DNA of 39,023 bases from Rhodothermales bacterium. GTDB taxonomy: Bacteria; Bacteroidota; Rhodothermia; Rhodothermales; Bin80. The notes below the pieces were generated by a model. It was not told the DNA's origin. It was given only the letters and a program-made list of their open reading frames with translations, and did not search any database. Below are positions 15,070 to 23,465 of the stretch, one piece after another (the first letter of the stretch is position 1; the number at the start of each line of letters is the position of its first letter). A program made the translations under genes and the position numbers. The DNA is taken from positions 1-39,023 of the forward strand of contig JANQES010000067.1 in assembly GCA_028278205.1 (NCBI GenBank). The letters run 5' to 3'.

Positions 15070-16314
15070 ATGGAAATCAAGACTGAAACCGAAAAGGCTG
15101 CGCGCAATGGCGCCCCCATCCACGCACGCGCCGAAACATACACGATGCAGGCGGCAGCCTTCGAACGCATGGTCGCGCTGCGCCGGGATTTCCACCGGCA
15201 TCCTGAGTTGGGATGGCAGGAACACCGCACCGCCGACCGGATTTGCGCCGTGCTCGATGACCTCGGCATCGACTACCGGCGTGATGTGGCCGGCACCGGC
15301 GTGCTCGCCGAAATCCCGGGCTCCCAGGATGTGCCTGCCGTGGCGCTCCGCGCCGACATGGACGCGCTGCCGATCCACGAAGAAACCGGCCTGCCATTTA
15401 CGTCCGCCTACGACGGCATCATGCACGCCTGCGGCCACGACGGCCACCTGAGCATGGTGCTCGGCGCCGCCGAACTCCTCGCTGCCGGCGCAGCGCTTCC
15501 CGCCCCCGTGCGCCTCATCTTCCAGCCTGCCGAAGAACTCGGCTCCGGCGCGCAAGCGATGATCCGGGCCGGCGCGCTCAAAGGGGTGGGCATGGTCTTC
15601 GGCGGCCACCTCGACCGCCACTATCCCACCGGCTCGATCATCGTCAGCGACGGCGTGGTCAATGCCTCGACCGACATGTTCGAGATTCGCATCGAGGGGC
15701 AACAGGCGCACGGCGCGCGGCCCCACGAAAGCGTCGATGCGCTGGTCGTCGGTAGTTTGATGGTGACGACGCTCCAGACGCTCGTCTCGCGCGAGGTCGA
15801 TCCGGCGCACCCGTCGGTGGTTTCGGTTGGGCGATTTGAGGCCGGCACTGCCGCCAACGTCATCGCCGGGCAGGCGGTGCTCGAAGGCACGATCCGCGCG
15901 CAGGAGACCGAGGTGCGCGAACAACTCAAGAAAGGCGTGGCCCGGATGGCCAGGGCGATCGGGCAGATCCACGGCGCCCGCGTGAAGGTGCGCTTTCCCA
16001 GCTACGCGCCCCCCGTCATCAACCCCCCCGAAGCCACGGCGTTGGCCCGCCGGGCCGCCCTGCTGACCGTGCCGGACGACTTCGTCCGCCCCCTGCACAA
16101 GGCCAACATGGGCGCCGAGGATTTCAGCTACTACCTCCAAAAACGCCCCGGCTGCTACGTCCGCCTCGGCTCGCAACGGCCCGGCCACGAAGGCTTCCCG
16201 GCTCATTCCAGCAAATTCGACTTCGACGAAGCCGCGCTGGCCACAGGCGCGCGGTACTTCGCCAACGTCGCCCGCGTTGCCGGCGAAGCGCTCTCACGCG
16301 CCAACGGCGCGTGA
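15070..16314 (+). CDS. M20 family amidohydrolase (IAA-amino acid/hippurate hydrolase type)
   Basis: This 414-residue zinc or manganese peptidase/amidohydrolase carries the family motifs RRDFHRHPELGWQEHRT, ALRADMDALPIHEETGLPF, HACGHDGHLSMVLGAA, FQPAEELGSGAQAMI, GQQAHGARPHESVDAL (dimerisation domain), MGAEDFSYYLQKRPGCYVRLG and AHSSKFDFDE. It removes N-acyl groups from amino acid conjugates or acts as a related deacylase; the substrate cannot be told. GGAGG at 15058-15062 supports the start. A link to N2O respiration is not apparent. Confidence 0.9.
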   Translation: MEIKTETEKAARNGAPIHARAETYTMQAAAFERMVALRRDFHRHPELGWQEHRTADRICAVLDDLGIDYRRDVAGTGVLAEIPGSQDVPAVALRADMDALPIHEETGLPFTSAYDGIMHACGHDGHLSMVLGAAELLAAGAALPAPVRLIFQPAEELGSGAQAMIRAGALKGVGMVFGGHLDRHYPTGSIIVSDGVVNASTDMFEIRIEGQQAHGARPHESVDALVVGSLMVTTLQTLVSREVDPAHPSVVSVGRFEAGTAANVIAGQAVLEGTIRAQETEVREQLKKGVARMARAIGQIHGARVKVRFPSYAPPVINPPEATALARRAALLTVPDDFVRPLHKANMGAEDFSYYLQKRPGCYVRLGSQRPGHEGFPAHSSKFDFDEAALATGARYFANVARVAGEALSRANGA

Positions 16315-16403
16315 GAAAGGGGGAAAGGGAGAGAGGGGGAAAGGGAGAGAGGGGGAAAGGGGGAGTATCGGGTTTATTCTCCCTTTCTCCCTCTCTCCCT
16401 TTC
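16315..16403. repeat. Purine-rich 8-mer hairpin repeat after the amidohydrolase
   Basis: Left arm 16315-16365 is alternating GGGGGAAA and GGGAGAGA octamers, several exact copies; right arm 16378-16403 is the complement (CCCTTTCTCCCTCTCTCCCT). It begins directly at the stop codon. Copies are exact enough here to suggest recent expansion. Confidence 0.75.
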
Positions 16404-16530
16404 GATCAATGCCCTACACGGGTAAGGAGAACCCTTACATCATCGCCCGCGCTTCTCCCCACATCAAACCGAGCCGTTCCTGCGCATCTTGCAAGCTGCG
16501 AAATACCGACGCGAAGCGCAGATCGATTCT

Positions 16531-18624
16531 ATGAAAACCACCCCTACCACCCATCCCAAAGCCCGCGAGTGGCAACGGGTTCTCGCCGTTGTCGTCGTGG
16601 CCTGGTTGATCTTCGAAACCCTCACCGGGCTGTCTATCTACCTGTTGCCGTTCAGCGTGTCGAATCAGGTGATGGTGTTGATGCATACGGTCGTCGGGCT
16701 CGTGTTTATGGGGCCGTTTGCGTGGTATCAACTGCGGCACTGGCGGCTCTACCGGCGGATGCCGATGACGCATTTTAAGCTGACGGGCTACTTTGCGATG
16801 GTCGCCACGCTGGTGCTGGTCGTCTCCGGCGTGGTCTTGACGGTGCAGGCCGTTTTTCAGACACGGATCAGCTACGCCTGGGACCTCGTGCACGTCCTTG
16901 CGACGTTTGCGTTAATCGCGGCGGCGCTGCCGCACATCGTCATCATCGTCGCGCGCGATTTCAAGGCCCGCTCCGTCAAAGCCATCGAGCCGATCCTCAC
17001 GGCGCAAAAGAAGTTCGGGGCGAACATCTCGTTTCTCGTGGTGGGTCTTTTTGCGGTGACGGCGCTGGCCATCTACGCCTACGAGCCGGTGCCGCTGCAT
17101 AACGAGCTTCCGGACGATTACAACTATCTCTACGGCGAAGACCGGCCCTTCGCGCCGAGCCTGGCCCAGACCAGCACCGGCGACGCCTTCGACGCCCGCT
17201 CGATGGGTGGATCGCAGACGTGCGGCAAGGTGGGCTGCCACAACGAAATCCTCAAAGAATGGGAAGTCAGCGCCCACCGATGGTCGGCCATGGATCCAGC
17301 GTTTCGGGCCGTCCAGCGGACGATGGGCGAGCAGAACGGGCCGGAATCGACGCGCTACTGCGGCGGCTGCCACGATCCGATCTCGCTGTTTTCGGGGACG
17401 AAAAACCTGTTTCAGGATGATCTGACCAACCCCATCGGCTTCGACGAGGGCGTCTCGTGCATCACCTGCCACGCCATCAAAACCACCGACGTGCAGGGCA
17501 ACGCCAACTATACCCTCACCCAGCCGGATCGCTACCTGTTCGAGTTGCGCGAGGGCAAGGCGGCGCAGTTCATCAGCGATTTTTTGATCCGCGCCTACCC
17601 GAAGCAGCACGTCGAAAGCCTTCAGCATAAGCTCTTCAAAAGTCCTGAGTTTTGCGCGGCCTGCCACAAACAGTTTATCGACGAGGAAATCAACAACGTC
17701 GGCTGGGTGCAGCTTCAGAATCAATACGACAACTGGCGCAAGAGCCGCTGGAATCATCCGGGCGATCCGGAGAAAACCATCGAATGCCGCGAGTGCCACA
17801 TGCCGCTGACGGCCTCGCTCGACCCGGCCAGCGGCGACGACCTCGATTACAACCGCGCGCCGGACGACGGCAAGCATCGCAGCCATCGATTCCTGGGCGC
17901 CAATCAGTTCGTGCCGACACTGCTCAAGCTCCACGGCGGCGAGGAACAGGTGGCCCTCACCGAACAGTGGATGCGCGGCGACTTCGACATCCCGGAGATC
18001 GCCCACAAGTGGAAGACCGGCCCCGCCGTACCCATCGAACTGATCACGCCCGACCGCGTCGCGCCGGGCGAGGACGTAGCCGTGGAAGTCGTCGTGACCA
18101 ACAACAAGCTCGGCCACGACTTCCCGACCGGCCCGCTCGACATCATCCAGGCCTGGGTCGAGGTGATCGTGACGGATGAGCAAGGCCGCGAGGTTTTCAC
18201 CACAGGTCGCCGCGACGAGCAGCATTTCATCCAGCCGGGGTCGTTCATCTTCAAAGCCGAGCCGGTCGATCAGTACGGCAATTTGATTGACCGGCATAAT
18301 CTCTGGGAGATGGTGGGCGTGCGCTATCGCCGGGCGCTGTTTCCGGGTTTTTCGGACAAGGCGCAGTTCGTCTTCCCCTGCCCCGCCACGATGACCACGG
18401 ACCTCGAAGAATTGCCGCCGCGCGAGACGGTCTCGTTCAACGCGCCGGGCGGGCAGACCACCACGTTGCACGTAAAAGCCCGCCTGCTCTACCGCAAGAT
18501 CGATCAGTTCCTGCTCAACGAACTCTTCGGCGCCGACTCCGGGATGTCATCGCCGGTGACGGTGGTTTCGTCGGCGGAGAAAGAGATCGTGGTAGCTGAT
18601 CCGATTTCGGATTTTGGATTTTAG
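16531..18624 (+). CDS. Membrane cytochrome b-like / pentaheme cytochrome c fusion
   Basis: This 697-residue protein has five predicted membrane helices in the first 185 residues (about 17-40, 46-66, 86-109, 117-140, 165-185). Histidines at H52, H70, H121 and H135 could ligate b hemes (H121-x13-H135 is the cytochrome b spacing). The periplasmic part has five heme c sites: C231GKVGCH (CX4CH), C277GGCH, C310ITCH, C375AACH and C419RECH, arranged as in cytochrome c554-type proteins. About 270 C-terminal residues form a beta-rich domain without hemes. It is a candidate quinol-to-periplasm electron route beside a nos cluster that shows no NosR. Substrate and partners are inferred. The last residues (ISDFGF) derive from a repeat arm. 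Confidence 0.8.
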   Translation: MKTTPTTHPKAREWQRVLAVVVVAWLIFETLTGLSIYLLPFSVSNQVMVLMHTVVGLVFMGPFAWYQLRHWRLYRRMPMTHFKLTGYFAMVATLVLVVSGVVLTVQAVFQTRISYAWDLVHVLATFALIAAALPHIVIIVARDFKARSVKAIEPILTAQKKFGANISFLVVGLFAVTALAIYAYEPVPLHNELPDDYNYLYGEDRPFAPSLAQTSTGDAFDARSMGGSQTCGKVGCHNEILKEWEVSAHRWSAMDPAFRAVQRTMGEQNGPESTRYCGGCHDPISLFSGTKNLFQDDLTNPIGFDEGVSCITCHAIKTTDVQGNANYTLTQPDRYLFELREGKAAQFISDFLIRAYPKQHVESLQHKLFKSPEFCAACHKQFIDEEINNVGWVQLQNQYDNWRKSRWNHPGDPEKTIECRECHMPLTASLDPASGDDLDYNRAPDDGKHRSHRFLGANQFVPTLLKLHGGEEQVALTEQWMRGDFDIPEIAHKWKTGPAVPIELITPDRVAPGEDVAVEVVVTNNKLGHDFPTGPLDIIQAWVEVIVTDEQGREVFTTGRRDEQHFIQPGSFIFKAEPVDQYGNLIDRHNLWEMVGVRYRRALFPGFSDKAQFVFPCPATMTTDLEELPPRETVSFNAPGGQTTTLHVKARLLYRKIDQFLLNELFGADSGMSSPVTVVSSAEKEIVVADPISDFGF

Positions 18625-18755
18625 ATTTTGGATTGATCTGATCCGAATCGGCCTGCCCAATCGAAAAAATCACAGCGATTCTGACCGTCGCGACTTTTTC
18701 GGTTTCTGGATTGGGTGGACATCAACAATCCAAAATCCAAAATCTAAAATCCAAA
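18603..18755. repeat. GGATTTTG 8-mer hairpin repeat, cytochrome-FG-GAP junction
   Basis: Left arm 18603-18635 is tandem GGATTTTG/GGATTTTA octamers; right arm 18726-18755 is the complement CAATCCAAAATCCAAAATCT and onward. The enclosed 90 bases hold no gene. The right arm ends about 7 bases before the next ATG, and the left arm encodes the C-terminus of the cytochrome. Related words occur at 22889-22981 and 26247-26275. Confidence 0.8.
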
Positions 18756-18761
18756 TTTGCC

Positions 18762-20594
18762 ATGCTAACCACCCTCCCCCGCCGCAAACGTCGCGTCGTG
18801 CTGACAGTGACACTCGGCCTCGTCTTCGTGGTCGCGGTGGCGGCGGTGGTGTGGGCGATGATGCCGTCGAAACAGACCTATCGGCCCGGCGGCGAGGTCG
18901 AGGGGTTGACGGCGACGCTGGCGCGGTCGCTGCCGGAGGATTATCCGCGGATCATCTTTACGGATGCCAGCGCAGAGGCGGGGATTGTTTTTCGACATTT
19001 CGACGGGCGGCGCACGAGCCAGTTGCCCGAAGACATGGGCAGCGGCGCCGCCTGGGGCGATTACGACAACGACGGATGGATGGATCTCTTCGTGGTCAAC
19101 CAGGCCGGGCCGCTCACGCTCACGCCGGAAGAGATCGCCGCGTCGCCGGCGCACCACGCGCTCTATCACAACAACGGCGACGGCACCTTCACGGAGGTCA
19201 GCGCCCAGGCCGGCGTGGACGGGCGCGGCTGGGGCATGGCCGCCGCCTGGGGCGACTACGACGGCGACGGATGGCTCGACCTCTACGTCTCGGCCTACGG
19301 GCAGAATACGCTCTACCGCAACAACGGCGACCCCGGATCAGGTCCGGGGCAGGCTCCCACCTTCACCGATCACACCGAAGCCGCCGGCCTCGACGCGCCC
19401 GCCGGCTTCTGGACCGGCGCCTCGTGGGGCGATTATAACCGCGACGGACGGCTCGATCTTTACGTCACCGGCTATGTAAAATACGTGCCGATGGAGGGGC
19501 AGCAAGGCTCCACGCAATACGATGTCGATGTGCCGCCGAGCCTCAATCCGTCGTCTTTCAACCCGGAACGCAACCTGCTCTACCGCAACGACGGCAACGG
19601 TCGGTTCACCGAAGTGGCCCGCAAGTCCGGCGTCGAAAATGCGCAGGGCCGCAGCCTCTCGGCAGCCTGGGCCGACTTCGACGACGACGGATGGCTCGAT
19701 CTCTACGTCGCCAACGATGTCTCGGACAATGTTTTATTCCGAAATCTGGGCAATGAGACGTTCGAAGAAATAAGCCATCGCGCCCTCGTGGCCGACTACC
19801 GGGGCGCCATGGGCATCGCCGTGGGCGACTGGGACGGCGACGCCGACCTCGATATGTTCATCACCCACTGGATCGCCCAGGAAAACGCCCTCTACAGCAA
19901 CCGCCACGCCGACCGCATACCCCGCCCGGCGCCCGCCCCGAAACCGCTCCAGTTCATGGATCTCGCCGACCGCTTCGGCCTGGGCCAGATCGCGCTCGAT
20001 TACATCGGCTGGGGCACGTCGTTCTTCGATTATGACAACGACGGACGGCTCGATCTTTTCGTCAGCAACGGGAGCACGTTTCAGCAACAAGAGACGCCGC
20101 ATCTGCTGATTCCGATGCAGGATCAACTTTTCTGGAATCGCGGCGCTGGGGCGGGTTTCTTCGACGTCTCTGCCGTCAGCGGCGCGTTCTTTTCGGCGGA
20201 ATACGTCGGGCGCGGCGCGGCTTTCGCCGATTACGACAACGACGGCGACGTGGACGTGTTCGTCGTCAACCACGACGGCCCCGGCGTCTTGCTGCGCAAC
20301 GACGGCGGCAACCGCAACCGCTGGCTGAAGGTGGCGCTCGAAGGGCAGCAGGGCGGCGGTTCGACCCTCGGCGCGCGGGTGCGCGTGGTCGCGGGCGAGC
20401 AGGTTCAGATCCGCCAGGTCGGCGCGCAGAGTTCGTACTGCTCGCAGAACAGCCCCCTCGCGCACTTCGGCCTGGGCGAGGCGATGACCGTAGACACGCT
20501 CGACGTGATCTGGCCCAACGGAGACCGGCAAACACACCTCGGCGTGGCGACGAATCAGACGCTCCGGGTTGTAGAAGGCCGGGAGGGAGATTAA
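18762..20594 (+). CDS. FG-GAP/VCBS propeller protein with ASPIC/UnbV domain (CRTAC1-like)
   Basis: This 610-residue protein has one N-terminal membrane anchor (VLTVTLGLVFVVAVAAVVWA). It has at least six repeats with the Ca-binding pattern DYDNDGWMDLFV, DYDGDGWLDLYV, DYNRDGRLDLYV, DFDDDGWLDLYV, DWDGDADLDMFI and DYDNDGRLDLFV. Near the C-terminus is an ASPIC/UnbV domain (NRWLKVALEGQQGGGSTLGARVRV ... VIWPNG). It is likely anchored in the periplasm as an integrin-like beta-propeller. Family members occur beside multiheme cytochromes and TPR proteins, but their biochemical role is not established. It sits between such genes here, suggesting a periplasmic or envelope complex. Confidence 0.88.
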   Translation: MLTTLPRRKRRVVLTVTLGLVFVVAVAAVVWAMMPSKQTYRPGGEVEGLTATLARSLPEDYPRIIFTDASAEAGIVFRHFDGRRTSQLPEDMGSGAAWGDYDNDGWMDLFVVNQAGPLTLTPEEIAASPAHHALYHNNGDGTFTEVSAQAGVDGRGWGMAAAWGDYDGDGWLDLYVSAYGQNTLYRNNGDPGSGPGQAPTFTDHTEAAGLDAPAGFWTGASWGDYNRDGRLDLYVTGYVKYVPMEGQQGSTQYDVDVPPSLNPSSFNPERNLLYRNDGNGRFTEVARKSGVENAQGRSLSAAWADFDDDGWLDLYVANDVSDNVLFRNLGNETFEEISHRALVADYRGAMGIAVGDWDGDADLDMFITHWIAQENALYSNRHADRIPRPAPAPKPLQFMDLADRFGLGQIALDYIGWGTSFFDYDNDGRLDLFVSNGSTFQQQETPHLLIPMQDQLFWNRGAGAGFFDVSAVSGAFFSAEYVGRGAAFADYDNDGDVDVFVVNHDGPGVLLRNDGGNRNRWLKVALEGQQGGGSTLGARVRVVAGEQVQIRQVGAQSSYCSQNSPLAHFGLGEAMTVDTLDVIWPNGDRQTHLGVATNQTLRVVEGREGD

Positions 20595-20680
20595 TAGGGA
20601 ATAGCGAATGGCGAATGGCCAATTGTGAATGATTCTCCTCATTAACCATTCGCTACTTGCCATTCGCTATTCGCCATTAG
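20592..20680. repeat. GCGAATG heptamer hairpin repeat, FG-GAP-TPR junction
   Basis: Left arm 20592-20631 uses GAATAGC/GAATGGC heptamers; right arm 20640-20680 uses CATTCGC/TATTCGC heptamers. The arm ends 4 bases before the TPR gene ATG, leaving no space for a Shine-Dalgarno sequence. Confidence 0.8.
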
Positions 20681-20684
20681 AATC

Positions 20685-21551
20685 ATGAAAAAAACCCTCT
20701 TCATCTTCGCCGCCGTCGTGCTGATCGGCTTTGCGGCGATCACGCTGTTGAAATCCCGTCCGGCTTCGGAGGATCTCGCCAGTGAATCCGGCGATCAGAC
20801 GAGCGCTGCGCAAGAGGAGGTCCGGCAGTTCTGGACGGTGTACCGGCAGGCAACGGCGCATCGGATGGCCGGGCGGTTCGAGGAGGCGGTCTCATCGTAT
20901 CGAAAAGCCCTCGCCCTCAACGACGCACACGAAGACGCACTTTACTACCTGGGCAATATGCATCTGGAGTTGGGCGCCTTCGACGAGGCGCGCGCGGCGT
21001 GGCAACGCCTGACGCGGCTGAATCCGAGCAGCGCCCGCGCCCACGCCCAACTCGGCGATCTGGCGTTGTGCCGCTACCCCGACGCCGGCTTCGATCTCGA
21101 CGCCGCCGGGGCTGCTTTTACACGCGCCCTCGAACTCAACAGCGAGGAGACCGGCCCGCTGCTTCGCCTCGGCCAGGTCGCCCTCGTTCGGGGCGACGCC
21201 GCGCAAGCGCGGTACTACCTCGACGCCGTGACCGGCTCGAACTACAAGAGCGTCGAAGCGCATACGCTCAAGGGCTACCTCGCCTGGACGCAGAACGATG
21301 CGACGGCTGTGGCGACGCACCTGGCGCAGGCGGCCCGCTCGGCCCGGTCCGAAGCGCCGCCGGCGGGTGTTCTGGGCGAAGGCGATACGAAACCCGGCAC
21401 GGCCTCGATGCAGTCCGGCGCCGCGCGCTGCCGGCTCTTTGCGCCCTTCATCGAGGCTGTCGTGAACGCGCAAGAAGACGCCCCACGCGCCGATTCGATT
21501 TATCAGGAACTGGATACATTGCTTGAGCAGATCAGACAACGCGTTAAATGA
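20685..21551 (+). CDS. Anchored TPR protein
   Basis: This 288-residue protein has an N-terminal signal anchor (MKKTLFIFAAVVLIGFAAIT) then tetratricopeptide repeats at about 50-210: RMAGRFEEAVSSYRKALALN, DALYYLGNMHLELGAFDEAR, AHAQLGDLALCRYPDAGFDL, then PLLRLGQVALVRGDAAQARY and HTLKGYLAWTQNDATAVATH. It probably faces the periplasm and scaffolds proteins. It follows the FG-GAP gene and precedes the HiPIP, so all may belong to one assembly. No catalytic motif is seen. Confidence 0.85.
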   Translation: MKKTLFIFAAVVLIGFAAITLLKSRPASEDLASESGDQTSAAQEEVRQFWTVYRQATAHRMAGRFEEAVSSYRKALALNDAHEDALYYLGNMHLELGAFDEARAAWQRLTRLNPSSARAHAQLGDLALCRYPDAGFDLDAAGAAFTRALELNSEETGPLLRLGQVALVRGDAAQARYYLDAVTGSNYKSVEAHTLKGYLAWTQNDATAVATHLAQAARSARSEAPPAGVLGEGDTKPGTASMQSGAARCRLFAPFIEAVVNAQEDAPRADSIYQELDTLLEQIRQRVK

Positions 21552-21610
21552 AAGTTTCTTGAGACTTCAACCCCAACGCTTGTATCTTGAAAAAACCTTC
21601 ATGTATCTTT

Positions 21611-21641
21611 AGAAACGGTTTGTTAAACCCAGACCGTTTCT
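21611..21641. promoter_or_regulatory. Inverted repeat upstream of the HiPIP gene
   Basis: AGAAACGGT (21611-21619) and ACCGTTTCT (21633-21641) are exact 9-base inverted arms with a 13-base spacer, about 50 bases before the HiPIP ATG. It could be an operator or a short terminator for the TPR gene; no T-run follows, which favours an operator. Confidence 0.4.
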
Positions 21642-21689
21642 AAGGAAGCATCCAGCCGCTACGCATACCCATCAATCAGACGAGGGGCC

Positions 21690-22085
21690 ATGGACAACAA
21701 GGACATCACCAGACGTGACTTTATCCAGCGCGTGACGCTCTTCGGCGCTGCGGGCATCGGCGCCGGCTCGTTGCTTGCGGCCTGTGGCGGCGGCGAACAA
21801 CCAGCCGCCACGCCTTCTGCCGAAACACCCACCGCCGCCCCCGAGGCACCGATGGCCGAGGAAAGCTTCACCTGTATGGACACCACCGGCCTGACCGAGC
21901 AAGAACTCGCAGCCCGCACCACCTTGAACTACGTCGACAAATCGACGATGGAAGGCAAGCAGTGCGACAACTGCGCGCTCTGGGTGGCCGCCGCCGAAGG
22001 CGCCCAATGCGGCACCTGCCAGACCATCAAAGGCCCGATCCACCCCCTGGGCTACTGCGACATCTGGGCCGCCCAAACCGCCTAA
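21690..22085 (+). CDS. High-potential iron-sulfur protein (HiPIP), Tat-exported
   Basis: This 131-residue protein has a twin-arginine signal (ITRRDFIQRVTLFG) ending in a lipobox-like LLAAC (C32). A Pro/Ala/Thr linker is followed by the [4Fe-4S] HiPIP domain. The cluster cysteines are C92, C95, C110 and C123. CQTIKGPIHPLGYCDIW fits the HiPIP signature C-x(6)-I-x(3)-G-Y-C-x(2)-W exactly. C107 is an extra cysteine. In Rhodothermus marinus a HiPIP carries electrons between the alternative complex III and a caa3 oxidase. Here it could donate to that oxidase or to NosZ. Confidence 0.93.
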   Translation: MDNKDITRRDFIQRVTLFGAAGIGAGSLLAACGGGEQPAATPSAETPTAAPEAPMAEESFTCMDTTGLTEQELAARTTLNYVDKSTMEGKQCDNCALWVAAAEGAQCGTCQTIKGPIHPLGYCDIWAAQTA

Positions 22086-22087
22086 TC

Positions 22088-22153
22088 TTTGAAGCTTCAA
22101 TAAAAAAGGGCTACTCGCAGAATGAGTAGCCCTTTTTTATTGAAGCTTCAAAA
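22088..22153. terminator. Bidirectional terminator
   Basis: A perfect palindrome with 29-base arms: TTTGAAGCTTCAATAAAAAA then GGGCTACTC, loop GCAGAAT, then GAGTAGCCC and the complement. The GC stem is flanked by A-run and T-run on each side, so it terminates both the HiPIP transcript and the converging ZIP gene. The last codons of the ZIP gene lie within the right arm. Confidence 0.88.
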
Positions 22154-22880
22154 CGTACTGGAAGAGGAGCATCGCTGCTGTGGCTGCGACGATCATGGTG
22201 TAGACCAGACGCGGCGGCGCATCGTCGAGGGCTTCGGGGATCAACTCGCGCGCGGCCATCCAGATCATCGCCCCGGCGGCAAAGCCGAGGCCCACCGGCA
22301 GCAGCGGCGCAAACGCCTCGACGAAGAGAAACGCCGGCACGGCCATGAACGGCTGCGGCAGGCTCGAAAAGATGCTCCACAGCCCCGCTTTCCACACCTC
22401 CATCCCACGCGGCACCAGCACCAGGCTGATGGCCAGACCCTCTGGAATGTTGTGAATCGCGATGGCCGTGGTGATGAAAACGCCCAGCTCCTCGCCCCCG
22501 CCGTACGACACCCCCACCCCGACACCCTCGGTGAACGAGTGAATGGTCATCGCCCCGACGATCAGGAGCGCCTTGAGCGCGTCGGCCCCGCGCAAGACAC
22601 CGATGTGGAGGTCCCTGCGGCCTCGCAAAAACCGGCGGCTCGCCATGATGAAAACACCGCCGAGCACCGCCCCCAGCGTCACCAGCGGCCAGCTATCGAC
22701 CTGGCCTTCGTAGAAAAGCATCAGGCTGGCGGCCAGCATCAAGCCCGCCGCCAGCGCATTCGAAAGGCCCAACCCCCGGCGCGACATCGACCGCCCGAAG
22801 AGAAACGGCACCGCGCCCAGCCCCGTCGCCAGGGCCGTCACCAGCGCCGCCAGAAAAACGGTGAAAGGGGTGATGGGCAT
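22137..22880 (-). CDS. ZIP family metal transporter
   Basis: This 247-residue membrane protein has about eight helices. TM4 HSFTEGVGVGVSYGG and TM5 HNIPEGLAISLVL carry the metal-binding His, Glu and Asn residues of ZIP transporters. It imports zinc, iron or a related divalent metal; the specificity cannot be read. The start at 22880 is chosen because the first membrane helix follows (MPITPFTVFLAALVTA); further upstream codons derive from a repeat arm. Confidence 0.9.
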   Translation of the reverse strand: MPITPFTVFLAALVTALATGLGAVPFLFGRSMSRRGLGLSNALAAGLMLAASLMLFYEGQVDSWPLVTLGAVLGGVFIMASRRFLRGRRDLHIGVLRGADALKALLIVGAMTIHSFTEGVGVGVSYGGGEELGVFITTAIAIHNIPEGLAISLVLVPRGMEVWKAGLWSIFSSLPQPFMAVPAFLFVEAFAPLLPVGLGFAAGAMIWMAARELIPEALDDAPPRLVYTMIVAATAAMLLFQYVLKLQ

Positions 22881-22888
22881 GGGTGGTC

Positions 22889-22981
22889 GGATTTTGGATT
22901 GCGGATTGCGGATTTTGACACGAGCCGAAGGCGACTGACGAAGTAATTGGTTAATCAGGGCATCCAATCCGCAATCCGAAA
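22889..22981. repeat. GGATTGC-type hairpin repeat upstream of the ZIP gene
   Basis: Left arm 22889-22916 (GGATTTTGGATTGCGGATTG...) and right arm 22962-22981 (ATCCAATCCGCAATCCGAAA) are inverted tandem words. The interior 22917-22946 is the word GACACGAGCCGAAGGCGACT and onward, found also at 11273-11302 with one mismatch. Confidence 0.7.
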
Positions 22982-22988
22982 TCAGCTA

Positions 22989-23039
22989 TCACAAAATAAC
23001 CGATTCGCTATGTGCCGGGACGTGAATGTTCTGATAACC
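22989..23039 (-). pseudogene. Remnant of an MBL-protein 3' end
   Basis: On the minus strand this encodes GYQNIHVPAHSESVIL and a stop. The intact MBL/beta-CASP gene at 23784 ends GYQNIHVPQHGESVDL and a stop, 13 of 16 residues identical. The similarity continues past the stop (ATCAG and CACAAA words). The two copies flank the toxin-antitoxin pair as direct repeats. The codon before the remnant is a stop, so it is not expressed as part of a gene. Confidence 0.75.
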
Positions 23040-23042
23040 TTA

Positions 23043-23465
23043 TCACGTTCTGAACAGGGCATGAAAGCCTTCCTGGGTGAAATGCACATCGTTCGTGAGA
23101 ATGTCAGTAATACCCTCCGCCGTCATCGTGTTCATGGAAATACAGTCTGTAAGGCTGTAGCCCTTATCGGGTCGGGCCTCATAGAGTTCGAGGCCGGCAA
23201 GAAACGATTCCTGGCTCTGCGGAACAACACGAATGGCCGGCACGCTCAGGATCCGATGAACATTGCGAGCCGCTTGCAGGCGTGATCGCGCTCCACGCCC
23301 TGCAAAGTAGGCGAGAACTTCCGTCAGGACTTCTTGCGTAGTGATGATCGGCGTGTCGCGAAGTGACTCGCTCAGGGCAAGAGCCCGCCGGTGTGCGCTA
23401 TCCTTGGGATTGGTAAGTGCGACCCAATAGAAGGTGTCTGCGAAGACGGCACGCCCGGCATTCAT
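23043..23465 (-). CDS. vapC: PIN-domain toxin (VapC-type)
   Basis: This 140-residue PIN-domain ribonuclease has acidic residues D10 (VFADTFYWVAL), E45 or E49 (TTQEVLTEVLA), D107 (YSLTDCISM) and D126 (ILTNDVHFTQEGF). These form the metal site that cuts RNA, usually tRNA or rRNA. Its ATG overlaps the stop of the antitoxin by 4 bases (ATGA). The pair lies between two copies of an MBL gene 3' end. Confidence 0.9.
   Translation of the reverse strand: MNAGRAVFADTFYWVALTNPKDSAHRRALALSESLRDTPIITTQEVLTEVLAYFAGRGARSRLQAARNVHRILSVPAIRVVPQSQESFLAGLELYEARPDKGYSLTDCISMNTMTAEGITDILTNDVHFTQEGFHALFRT

Noticed and set aside
22917..22946. tRNA or small RNA in the loop of the 22889 repeat
   Set aside because: The word recurs at 11273 but neither place shows a cloverleaf or promoter-terminator pair; treated as a dispersed repeat.
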